DNA from: Stenopsyche tienmushanensis
Lineage: Eukaryota; Arthropoda; Insecta; Trichoptera; Stenopsychidae
NCBI GenBank assembly: GCA_008973525.1
Contig: WACJ01000523.1
Span: 1,302,001 to 1,366,000, forward strand
Reading direction: 5' to 3'
DNA: 64,000 bases
Shown here: positions 54,343-64,000 of the stretch, in pieces
Position numbering within the stretch: the stretch's first letter is position 1
How the letters are laid out: every line of letters begins with the position of its first letter
The notes under the pieces: model-generated
The model's database searches: none
What the model saw: only the letters and a program-made list of their open reading frames with translations
What the model was told of the DNA's origin: nothing
Translations under genes and position numbers: made by a program

Positions 54343-57300
54343 ATGAAGACCACGCAGGCTGCCCTCTTGGCCCTTAGACTGACATACTCAACGGTAAGAA
54401 AACATTATTACATAATTAATTCGGTATTATTTTTGCTGTTATATTTCATACGACAGTCCTATGTCTGATGAAACTTAATATGTTGCAACAATTGCAATCT
54501 GATATTTACAATGCTAAATTAAACAAAATGAAAGTTGTTCATATCATAACAAATATTTGATTTTGGACAAGTCCAACAGCAATTACATTGTGACAATTTT
54601 TATCTATTACCATATGTATCAATATTAAGAATTATACAGTCTTTGGATATGAATCGACATGTTATACCGAATAAAATACATATTTTAATAATCAATTCGA
54701 CGTTATAAAAGCGCTTGACATATATACAAACCGTGTTCACCTTCAACTTAAAATGCATACAAAATTAAGAAATCATCAGGAAAGAATATTAAATCATTAA
54801 TTCGCCGCATCTTCAATCGAATGCGACCCATTTCAACGATTTAAGCTATTTCCATTGAATTAACCGTGTCGAAAACATATTTTTGTTCGTCATTTCAACG
54901 GGTCCGGGTGCCAAAAGTTTTCATATTTGTTTACCGCGTCTGTTTTTATTACAACGCTAAAACGATGCAAATTTATAATCTGGCACGGTTCGTCTCCGAA
55001 AATGTGAACGTCTATCGAATAAATGGCACAATACGTTCTCGAAATTTACACCTATTGATAATGTTTCACACCGCGAATAACCTGTTTTTCAGCGGCCTTC
55101 ACATAGAGCGGCTCATATAAACGTTTGATAAGCATCTTACGAAGGGATTTCACGGGCTTTGGAGCAGATATCCAATTTATTGCCAGAATCAAATTGAATT
55201 AGTGCAAATTCTAGTGTCGTACGCTCGACAATGTGCTGTCGATGCAAATTCTACGCGTTCGACGCTCATTGTTGCTGCGTTATAATTTTAAATATTTGGC
55301 ATTGAACTTGACGATTAGTCGATAATGAGAGTCGTTATAAATTCATCATAATTTTATTATCACATTGTATTTTGTCGAGTATTCGACGCTGTAATATTCA
55401 AAATATATGTAATATATAGAAGCTGTAATTATCAGATTTAATTATTTATTTATTAAAAGAGAGATCAATAAGTACAGATCCATATTTGGTTTGTTATGGT
55501 GCAGGAGACTGTTGCCAAGGGATTGTTTTTGTAATATCATATTATGTATACATATTTTACATTGACCTCATAAACAATCGATGCTATCTCACTGTTTTCT
55601 TTTACTTTCACTTGGGTTTGTCTTCGCTATCGTCGGAGACGTATTTATCATGACGTCGAATATAATCCATCATCAGATCTGACTTCCTAAATACTTAAAG
55701 CTGGTTGTTTTTGTGGAAAAAAACCTTTCTGATGCTTTATCTTAAAAAAACACTCTTTCGGAATGTTGTTTATGTTTTGCAGTTAGGTAATTACGTACCA
55801 CTTTTTTTTTGCTTTTACCCAAAAACTCGCCTTGGTATTGCTAATTTTCAGGTTCATCGTGGAAGGTCAGAAAATTTAGACAAATGCGTCATACATTTTA
55901 CGTGTTTTGTAGCTCAATTCAAATCAAATTACAAGAGCTCAGTAATAAAAATCATCTGTTACGTCATTTTTTTAATATTGTGGAGTGGCTTTCTTGTCAG
56001 TTGATAGATAAGGTTCTGCGCAATTCTAGAAGACCACACGAATGCCAAGGTCTCTGATCTTCATCTAAGATATCGACCCAGACAGTCTTAATATCTGATT
56101 TCGTGTTCTTTGTCGTTGACCCGATATAAACGCTATACAGACACGTTTATCAATATCTAATTGCTAAATCTCGATTATTGAATTTGTCGTTTGTCATGTC
56201 GATAACATCATGTGTCATTCCACCGTTACACTCCGCGTTTTAGAATTTATACGTCCCGCACAAAAAAAAATGTCTACTTACGAACGAGCTTAGGCGACGC
56301 CTAGGGGCAGTAATTATCTAATATATGTGTACATACATATATAAAGTACATATATGGTTTTCAAATTGTTATATTAATCTTTACTTACCGGTGATGTATT
56401 TACTACACCTCGACTCTAATAATGGGAATATCGATATGAAATATAATAGATACGGAGTTCAAAATTTTTGTGTTCCTCCGTAATATAATTACGAATCACA
56501 TCAAAGTATTATAGTATATAAGTATTCATCTGCAGCGACGGAAATAAATAATTTGTCGGGAAATCGGGAATTTTACTTAGATACTTATGTTAAACAAATG
56601 GACTTCGTAGTAATTTTTTATCTAATTTATCAATGTAATTTCTTAAACTGAAAATCTCGATCTCGGGATGTTCGGGAGAAATTTGGCTCGGGATTGGATT
56701 CCCTAGTTGGTACGTTAACCTTTTGGGCTTCAAAATTTCTTCATAAAAGTTCTCACCAACTTCAAGCCATTTTCTGTGTATTTCTTAAAAAAATGTTTGT
56801 ATGGAATAAAATGAAAAAAATGGGGCGTTTTTGTAATCATGTGTCAACGTGCCGAATATTGGGATTAACATATCACGCAATAAGTTCGTAGGATGACTAT
56901 AAAACAACAACTTTATCCAACGACTTTCGCCGGTTGCTGTCCATTCAGCTGACTGTCGATTTGGTTCTGGAGTGTAGTGATGGATTCATGTTGCATCCAT
57001 TGTCAAATAGCGTATGAAAAAATCCTTTTTATTGCGCCGAAATAGCTGCTAACAGCGCTCTGAATTTTGGACGCGTTGTTCTTTATGATCGAGCGTGAGC
57101 AAACGCGCTGCCCGCTTCGAACAGAGCCTTCTCATGGACAAATATTGATGCAAAATGACGAGACCGCCCATCCTACAAACTTATTGAGTGATGTATTCTA
57201 GAAACCGAAACAAATATCTATGCAGCTATACTAAGGGAGGTGCTGGAACTTTTTTTTAACACCCCTATGGACTACATTTTTATTCTCTCTGCTATCAAAT

Positions 57301-60300
57301 TTGCACGATTTCTGAGCGTTCCCATGGCAGCATAAAAACGGACATATGTTGGAAGATGCTTTTATATACTCTTTGTATCTGTGGCGTCTTAAAAATGCGC
57401 AAATAAGCTCGTTAAATCCTTAAAAATGTATCATTATCAACAAATCAAAATTTTTGGAAGAATCCTTTTTATCTATTTGCATTGTTTCTTTTTATCTATG
57501 TATTAATTTGCGCGTGCTTGACGACAACAGCGATTTTGCACAATTCGGAGATAAATGGCGCTGTATCTTTTTTTTGGGAATGCATAGATTAAAAAAAGCA
57601 CGTGCTTTTGTGAATATTTGTCATCGATATATTTGAATGGATTTCCATTTCTGATCTTGACATTTCATCCGAGTCCATGACGATAAAATCTTGTCTTGGT
57701 CCAATCCCTTGGATAACCTTCGTCTGCTATATGAACTCTCGATCTGACCTAAATAATGCGATTGCCATTTTTCATCGTTGAGATGATAGCAGATTGTCGA
57801 TTAAATATTCAATAAAGTGGTAAGGAGGTCACCCAGGCGACGATTGACCCGAATCCAGAAAAGAACTGACCTGTCTTATCGTCGTCGTTGCGCAAGAATT
57901 TCTCGCGTTGTTTCCATGATACGTTACCAATACGTCATTTCAGACTGCGTCCATTCCAAAGATGAGAGTTCAACAAGTCATCGCCGAAGCGCTTTGTGTC
58001 GAGGTGCATCGCTCTGGACGCGAATAGACCAGATGAATGAATCCACTGCGACAACTTCGTCCAGGTTGCGAACCGAAATTGTCTCTGTGACAAGGCGCCG
58101 GGATGAAAATAATCCGATGCTGGACCAGGGCCAGCTCACGTTCACTAAACTCTTCGAATGCCGTAACCCCGAAGGACCGATTGCCTGAACAGCTAGACTC
58201 TGTTACGAAACAACCAGTCAGCTGGTCTATAACTTTAAAAGATATTTACCTAATCTCCCTGTATTCGGCGTACAATATCCATTTAAATCAACTTTATTAT
58301 ATCAAAAACAGTTCCCTGATGTGTCAACAAAGCGTTATAGTTGCTTTAAATTACATTAATCAATCAATTTATTCGATCATTTGAACAATATTATATAATT
58401 GTTGATCAGACCCGCTTATTATTTTATTAATGTATGCTTATAAAGCTAAAAAGTCTTGGTAACTAATTTTCTTTCATTAATTATCTTTCGATGAATGGTC
58501 CGAAATTCGGACCGGTTGGACACGAAAACCCTGTGGCATAGAATTTTAAATTCACTATGTTGTGTACATTGCGAGCGGGCTGGCATGCTCTCAAACAGCA
58601 GGATCCCATTTTGTTTTTGACGTCTATTGAGTCTTTCTATCTCCTCTGAAGTTACAATGTTTTTCATAGACAGGGCCGTAAGAAGGGGGTGGCAAAACAG
58701 GCGTCCGCCACGGGCGAAATTGGGCATAGGACGCAAAACGCAGAATACCGACCCGATCGAGAATCAACACTGATCGATTCGACAACGTTATCTCTCAAGC
58801 ATTAGATCGACCCAGCCGACATAAGCCCGCAATAAAATAAAGACAACAATATTTAGATCAAGGACTGTAGGCATTTTCCGGTGTGGCGTCCGATCGCGAT
58901 GCGCTTATTCGTCATGTCAGTGGTCTGAAAAGCGGACCGGTCGGATACACAGACCTAAAAGAGGCTACTCCGTCCTCTTTTAGGGCTTTTTGTGGCATTT
59001 TCTAGTTATATAATTGCCACGGGCGCTTCATACCTTCGTTGTTGCGTTTGATACCGAAAATACGACCCCCAAATGAAGAAGAAAAATTGTAACAATAGCA
59101 AAAATGCATGAATTGCACTTTGAATTACTTTATCATCCACCGTATTCTCAGATTTTCCGACTTCAATGGTGTATCATCAGTACTGGATGCTGCAACTTTG
59201 GTTCCAGGACAAATCTTCTTATTTAGGAAAAGAATCCACTATATTGCGGATTTCAAGCTATGAATTGAATGTCGTCAGTTGTTTCATCCATTTGTAGACT
59301 TGCTGCTGAAATCATCAACATATCATGGATATTTGTTCAAATTCATCAGCACAGATTTTAAGTAGCATGTCTCTATTGCTACCGGTTTTACTAAATCCTC
59401 TCCAATTGTATCTGTTAAGCAATATGCTAAGCAACATGGATTGTTGGACAGAATAAGCAGCATCCTAATTCTTCTTCAATAACGCAGAATCTCTCATATT
59501 TTTATCGTGCATAACCTACTTTAGTGTCCCGCTTTGATAATGCTGCGATTATCAGTCACGAGGCGTTGCATGCCCAAGTCTATCGATGCATCCGGGGGAG
59601 ACTTTATTGGATTAGACACGTTCACGTCCACGATCACGTTGCATTGAATCCTTCCTTCTTCTGATCGCTCCCAACTAGAATTTTATAGAATGCGCAAAAG
59701 ATTGCCAGTCTGCGACGCATTTGGACGATTGGAATCAATCAGCGCTCTCGTCAATTTGTTGATGTCCCATTCTTGATGGAATTGTTGTGCAGGCGTCATT
59801 AGATACGATCAAACTTCAGCTACGCAATTTGAATGCCGGTTCTATTCCCGGAAGAGAACGAGACCACGTTAAATTTAGGACGTAAACAGCGATCACGTGC
59901 AATTCTGATCTGCCATTCTACGCAGCTTCACTCTCTCTTCTAGTGTAGTAGAACCATCATGTTGGCATGCTACCAATACTATCAAATATCCAGCATATTC
60001 AGATAGGCTGCTGATGAATAGCTTCAAAATTACGTAACGGAACAATCAATTTAAAACGCCGGCGTCTTTCCTTTAGCAATGGAAGAGTTTGAATGTCGCC
60101 AGATTCGGCTGCGCCAAGGTCGATTGCTGTTTTTGAGCGCTTCCGAGCAGACGAAGGTATGCCTCGATGTTTTAAAAAAGTCGCATTTCCCTCAAATTTA
60201 TTATTCTGGCAGATGCTCAATTCTTGATGACTTCAGTCGCGCTCTGTTGGAGGTCAATATCAGAAACGCTTCGACATTCTTCTGCTACTTTCGTCGATTT

Positions 60301-61778
60301 CCTGGAGCGATCCCACGATTTACAATGTGTTGCTTGGGCAAAAATATATTATGTTAATGCGCATATGTGTATTCACCATTAGGAAGTGCGATATTGAAGC
60401 ACTTCCTACATTGGACGAAGCATTAACCTTGTCTGCGAGCAAGGTTTTGCGCATTGCGTATCGACCGCTGCTGCTACTGCTTATGCAGCAATTTCCGCCT
60501 TCCCGAAATTGCCTTTGTTCAACTATTGAACAACGACACGTGAGCGATCTAAATCTATCTGACGATGCTAATTACAGTAAACGGTAGTTTGGGGATTCCC
60601 CTAAATCGCACGCAACGTTTACTAATCCCGGGATTGGATTCCCTATTTACATCTATGAAAGAGCCGTAACGAAGGTATAAATTCACCGTGGCAAGTATAG
60701 GGGAGAAATTAGTAAGATAGATAAATATCGTTCGCGACCTCATTTGGCGCGAGCCACCTATTCAAATTAGCTTCTGAGGGAGCTTTCGTGATCGTACGGA
60801 TCGTAGAAAATACCGTAAAAAGCCCTGAAAGAGGACGGAGTGGCCACAAGGTCTGAGTGTCCGACCGGTCCGCTTTTCCGACCGCTGACATGACGAATAA
60901 GCGTCTCGCGATCGGACACCATACCGGAATATGTCTACAGAACGACTACAAACTCTCATTACAAAACGAAGTTGTCCGAAGAAGACTGATTTTGCCACCT
61001 CCTTGTTATTGCCCTGTCTATGAAAAACATTGTAACTTCAGAGGATATTGAAAGACTTATTAGACGACAACAACCACATGGGAACCCTCCTCTGATCCCG
61101 CTGTTCGGGAGCATATGCCAGCCCGCTCGCTAAGTACACAACATAGTGAATTTAAAATTCCATGCTCTGCAACCTGTTGGAGGTCGTAGAAAGCTCCGGG
61201 AATATATGTTTCCCCAAATCTAACAAATTTCTAATAAATATCCTAAAATTAAAGGGAATGGCCGCAAAGTTTTCGTGTCCAACCGGTCCAAATTTCGGAC
61301 CTTTAATTAAATATAATTTCAATAGACTATATTTTAATGTATGCAAATTATAAATAAAAAGATAAATTTAATTACATATTCCTATTAAACTAAAAAACTT
61401 CCGTTAAATATTACATAGTATTATTATAGATAATCTCGAGGTTTTCCTGTTCGTTCAACTCACATATCCCTTGTTGATTGTGCCGACCTTCAATATTAGG
61501 CAATGCTGACAGACTATCAATAAAGGGTCAGTTCAAGGTAGACCAAAGGCAATCATTTATTACGTATTAGTAAAAAAAAATATCATCAGAACAACATTAA
61601 AAATGTATTTGACATAATCGATGATAACGTTTCTAATCTATTCTTTATTTTTTGTCAACAGCATCGGTCACCCGACAGGCTTGCGTTCAGATCTGCAGCA
61701 ATTCTGGCCGCGGCGGGCATCACCCTGTCCTCCTTCAGCGTCAAGCAAATGCTGGAGAGCCAGAGGAGAAAGTTCTAA
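54343..61778 (+). CDS. candidate small single-pass membrane protein, 55 residues (two coding exons)
   Basis: Exon A 54322-54393 (ATG at 54343; MKTTQAALLALRLTYST) ends in donor ACG|GTAAGA. Exon B 61662-61778 has acceptor TTTTTGTCAACAG and reads HRSPDRLAFRSAAILAAAG, then ITLSSFSVKQMLESQRRKF and stop TAA. Phase is 0 on both sides, giving 55 residues. Residues about 25-44 form a hydrophobic segment (FRSAAILAAAGITLSSFSV), followed by a charged C-terminal tail; a membrane or mitochondrial microprotein is plausible but I do not recognise the family. Exon B is about 60% GC while its surroundings are AT-rich, which supports real coding. AATAAA at 61919-61924 would end the transcript. The intron is 7.3 kb and contains transposons. 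The pairing of the two exons is inferred. Confidence 0.5.
54400..56385. other. intron-like AT-rich stretch, no gene seen
   Basis: Frames at 54866-55120 and 55705-56004 are open but low-complexity or unrecognised. No RNA or repeat signature recognised. Confidence 0.3.
56390..56475 (-). repeat. fragment of the mellifera-mariner 5' region
   Basis: CTACACCTCGACTCTAATAA and AATATAATAGATACGGAGTT are the reverse complement of 26685-26740 and 52560-52610. Confidence 0.55.
56872..57196 (-). mobile_element. 325-bp internally deleted mellifera-type mariner
   Basis: Ends TCACGCAATAAGTTCGTAGG and CCTACAAACTTATTGAGTGA are inverted and flanked by TA. The minus strand still reads LLTLDHKEQRVQNSERC, RRNKKDFFIRYLTMDAT and IHHYTPEPNRQSAEW, the segment around the first catalytic Asp; the DET box reads DAT. 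The N-terminal and C-terminal thirds are gone, leaving a MITE-like derivative. Confidence 0.82.
57817..58188 (+). other. unassigned 123-codon open frame, Arg/Ser-rich
   Basis: Opens at an ATG (MVRRSPRRRLTRIQKRTDLS). CpG-rich compared with its surroundings. No domain recognised; an overlapping frame is also partly open. Could be a relic of a transposon gag or unrelated. Confidence 0.2.
58725..59060 (+). repeat. dispersed repeat family A, copy 6 (left arm)
   Basis: GGTGTGGCGTCCGATCGCGA, TCTGAAAAGCGGACCGGTCG, CCTCTTTTAGGGCTTTTTGT; it begins with ACGCAGAATACC as at 4610. Confidence 0.7.
60660..60985 (-). repeat. dispersed repeat family A, copy 7 (right arm)
   Basis: CTTTCGTGATCGTACGGATC, CGACCGGTCCGCTTTTCCGA, ATGACGAATAAGCGTCTCGC. 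It continues to CTACAGAACGACTACAAACT as in copy 5. Confidence 0.7.
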
Positions 61779-61918
61779 ATCGGTCGCATCCTGCCGATTG
61801 CCAAATCTCACGAGGGATGAAATAGAACAGCGGTCCTCTCGATTCCATTCAATTTGATCACCTTCGGAGATGTCCATCGTAAAATAATACATTTTTAATG
61901 ACCGCGCGCAATGGAGAT

Positions 61919-61924
61919 AATAAA
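61919..61924 (+). terminator. candidate polyadenylation signal
   Basis: AATAAA 141 bp after the stop of the 55-residue protein gene. Confidence 0.4.
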
Positions 61925-62054
61925 CATCAGTAAATAATGTATGTAGAATATAACGAATCGATGTGTGTGTGGAATATTTAAGTATGAGATGTAAGACGTT
62001 GAAGAGTATTTGAATCTATCGGTTGTATAAATCTTATTTTTATTATAGCCTTTC

Positions 62055-62120
62055 CTCGCATCGCACCTCGATCGAGTTCGCGAAGCCATCGTTCGTGAAC
62101 TCGTCGAGGTGCGATGCGAG
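62055..62120. ncRNA. 66-nt hairpin, miRNA-like or structured element
   Basis: Arms 62055-62084 and 62092-62120 pair over 29 bp with one bulged base and one wobble, around a 7-nt loop. Left arm begins CTCGCATCGCACCTCGATCG; right arm ends CTCGTCGAGGTGCGATGCGAG minus its first base. GC-rich stem in AT-rich DNA, 130 bp after the polyA signal of the small-protein gene. Size and loop suit a pre-miRNA, but stem perfection is higher than usual; strand is undetermined. No known insect miRNA recognised. Confidence 0.4.
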
Positions 62121-62699
62121 TTGATTGTTTTTCGCTTTGTGTAGTAGTTCCTTGTAACACTTAAACTAAACATAGTTACGCACTAAAAATTATTGATATA
62201 TACATTTTTTTTGTGAAAGTATTAATTATTGATCTATTTCAATTTGACTGTATAATTTTATAAGTTTGTCGTATACGGTTCGTATCGTATACATTTGATC
62301 GAAGATGAGCAACATCGGATCTTTGAGGAATGCCAATATTTGGTAGATTTTAATGTGAGGCATTATTTGAACAACGATAGTTCAATATATTTAATTTTCG
62401 AATATGACTATTATGTCTCTTGCGTAGTTTTTATGTATATTATTTTACTGTTTGTTATTAGCCAATAAAAGTATAATAAAAAGAAACTGTTTTATTTCTC
62501 CATTTGACGCAGACAATTCATTAATAACAAGAAAAATCTGCTAAAAGCTGGCGCTTAATACGTCTGCAGTAAGCATCAACATTGAATCATCAATCCTACC
62601 GACGGATCAAAGCATAATATCAATTTTAAAAGCAAATTAAATGCAGCAGATAATCCGACAACTGATGGAAAAGATAAATAATCCAAAAAAACTACAATA

Positions 62700-63250
62700 T
62701 CATGAATGCTGTAGACTAGCAGTCGGCAAAATGTGGTTCACAGACCACCAGTGGTCTGCAGAGAAAACTAGGTTTATTGTAATTTTTAAGATATAAATCA
62801 GATAATAAAAACGGTGAATCAAACATTGTTTTATTCTATTTAACTTGACAAATCTACTGATATTAATAACAAAGCACTCTTACTCTGTTTTGTCAGGGTT
62901 GAGTATGAAGAACTACTTTGTTTAGTAAGTGGCCCAAAAAGATTGCCAATTTTTGCTGTAGACAATACTAATCTTTCCTGAAATGTTTGAAGAGTATGAA
63001 AGAATGTACGTCTGAAGCCAAGCAAGGACATCGACACAAAATAATCCATCATCAATGTCTACCAAATTGCTTATAAAACAGGCTTGGATGATATAAATGT
63101 GCAGGATATTGAAGAATTATTGCCAATTACAACTGGTGAAAGTCCTTTCAACGGCAGTCTTAAAGAATTAGTAAAACAACAAGTGCAATAAGATGACAAA
63201 TTTAGCATTTCAGTAGACGAGTAGCTAAAGAAACTTATAGCCACTAGTAT
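62700..63250 (+). mobile_element. DNA-transposon relic, probably Tigger/jerky-type
   Basis: Plus-strand 63085-63190 reads GLDDINVQDIEELLPITTGE followed by SLKELVKQQ, similar in layout to the linker after the DDE domain of Tigger/jerky transposases. Upstream, AGCAGTCGGCAAAATGTGG at 62718 is hAT-end-like. The mix is unresolved and frames are broken. Confidence 0.35.
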
Positions 63251-63559
63251 TAGTTTATACAAAATGATTTAAATTTTAATAGAAGATCAAAGGCAGGATG
63301 AAGTGTCATTGATGTGATAACTTGCTATTGACGACTGCTTGTTTACAAAATATGACTTGTCTTCATTCTTTTCTGATTTTGGCTTTATGAAGGACTGCAA
63401 CTACGGAACAGCTTGTAGCGTTCTTGATTTGATCGGTCCAGCGCATAGGGCGTCTTCCTCTTTTCTGTGTCCAAAGAATTGAAAAAATTCATTGTAAATA
63501 AATTGTGGACCAACGATCCTTGACCTTAATTTCCTCCAGAATGCATAAGTTCATCCGCT

Positions 63560-64000
63560 TTTTGGTTCGTGAGACTTTTCTTTACAAAGGAGGAAAATCT
63601 TCCAAAGACAATCACCATTCTAGTGGTAGTGTAGGATATTTACCCACTAAAATTCCCATTTTCTTCTGCTGCCACCCGGTTACTAGTTGAGTATTGCACT
63701 AAGGTGGCAGCGATGTGTCCCTCTTGGACTCTTCATATCATCTCAGTTGTGTCAGCTTATCAGGTTGAGCTTTCTTCGCCTCTCACGCTCAACATTTTCC
63801 TTCTGCTGCATCATTGATAATTGAAGGAATCGCGTTATCCATCGAAAGCGTATTTAATCCAATCTCCTTGCGGAGTGTCCCCTTCAAAGCTCCCATGTGT
63901 GTGGCATCATCATTGTTTGCTCCACATCCACACATGTCGTTGGCAAAGAGATACGCTCCAAAGCAGCTATGCTTAGTAAGCACCTGGGTCCCATTTTGAC
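63560..64000 (-). mobile_element. R1-clade LINE, 3' end, minus strand
   Basis: Minus-strand frame 63983-63789 keeps LTKHSCFGAYLFANDMCGCG, the GHGCF block with a Cys/His knuckle, and ends NTLSMDNAIPSIINDAAEG. The 3' UTR at 63750-63630 (CTCTTGGACTC, CTGCCACCCGG, ACCCACTAAAATTCCC) is the inverse of 41990-42095. Runs off the right edge. Confidence 0.8.

Larger units (their letters stand above)
58494..61303. mobile_element. 2.8-kb structure with long inverted arms (family A)
   Basis: The left arm (58494-59060) and right arm (60660-61303) are inverted copies of one another. Matching blocks in order include: GGACCGGTTGGACACGAAAA, TTTAAATTCACTATGTTGTG, GCGAGCGGGCTGGCAT, TCCTCTGAAGTTACAATGTT, the family A core, and TGCCACGG...CTTCATACC. 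The 1.6-kb interior has only short frames. One on the minus strand (60220-59999; SSARKRSKTAIDLGAAESGD and RRRRFKLIVPLRNFEAIHQQ) looks protein-like. Superfamily unknown; it may be a foldback-type element or two independent inverted copies. Confidence 0.6.

Noticed and set aside
61668..62173. Minus-strand frames over the last exon of the small gene and the hairpin
   Set aside because: No domain, start or splice context; the plus-strand frame has acceptor, stop and polyA signal.
1..64000. CRISPR arrays, operons, bacterial origin
   Set aside because: No regularly spaced direct repeats with spacers; introns, SINE, R1 LINEs and polyA signals show eukaryotic nuclear DNA.

Overview
This is nuclear DNA of an insect. 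The evidence is spliced host genes with GT-AG introns, two CPAP1-type cuticle chitin-binding proteins with canonical six-cysteine ChtBD2 domains, and an arthropod transposon complement (mellifera-type mariners, R1-clade LINEs, a 17.6/gypsy-like LTR element, piggyBac, hAT, pogo/Tigger, a tRNA-derived SINE). The order cannot be fixed from the window alone. The mariner and R1 mix would suit a hymenopteran, but that is a weak inference. Host genes occupy little of the 64 kb; most of the rest is AT-rich, transposon-derived sequence in many stages of decay.

Layout. 1-0.6 kb: 3' end of an R1-clade LINE (minus). 1.1-1.9 kb: CpG-rich stretch with a TATA-like site. 2.2-5.6 kb: dispersed repeats. 6.2-15.2 kb: a six-exon CPAP1-type gene (plus) encoding one ChtBD2 followed by a very long charged, disordered Arg/Asp/Pro-rich tail; its introns hold a mariner split by an R1-like LINE and a small MITE. 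16.1-25.6 kb: one complete 9.5-kb gypsy-like element (two 498-bp LTRs, 4-bp target duplication) carrying a solo LTR, a hAT MITE with a piggyBac inside it, a Tigger with a LINE scrap inside it, and a SINE; most of these junctions are visible to the base. 25.75-35.04 kb: a five-exon AIG1/ADTRP-family gene (plus) whose 7.1-kb last intron holds a delimited piggyBac and a delimited hAT. 35.37-36.78 kb: a second CPAP1-type gene (minus), tail-to-tail with the AIG1-like gene. 37.3-53.3 kb: MITE nests, LTR fragments, mariner and LINE relics. 53.6-61.8 kb: a candidate gene for a 55-residue single-span membrane protein (plus) with a 7.3-kb intron; inside that intron lie a deleted mariner and a 2.8-kb structure with long inverted arms. 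62.05-62.12 kb: a nearly perfect 29-bp-stem hairpin. 62.7-64 kb: DNA-transposon relic and the 3' end of an R1-clade LINE (minus).

The two CPAP1-type proteins probably act in the cuticle, binding chitin extracellularly. The AIG1-like protein is a polytopic membrane hydrolase-family member with no obvious functional link to them. The most unusual items are: a young-looking LTR pair around a badly decayed, multiply interrupted interior; a gypsy 3' LTR promoter pointing at the AIG1-like gene; a Thr-to-Ser change at the AIG1 nucleophile position; the short membrane-protein gene; a seven-copy repeat family that keeps a common reading frame of about 50 codons; and the miRNA-like hairpin. Exon boundaries were read by eye from splice consensus and frame continuity; no alignments or database searches were run.
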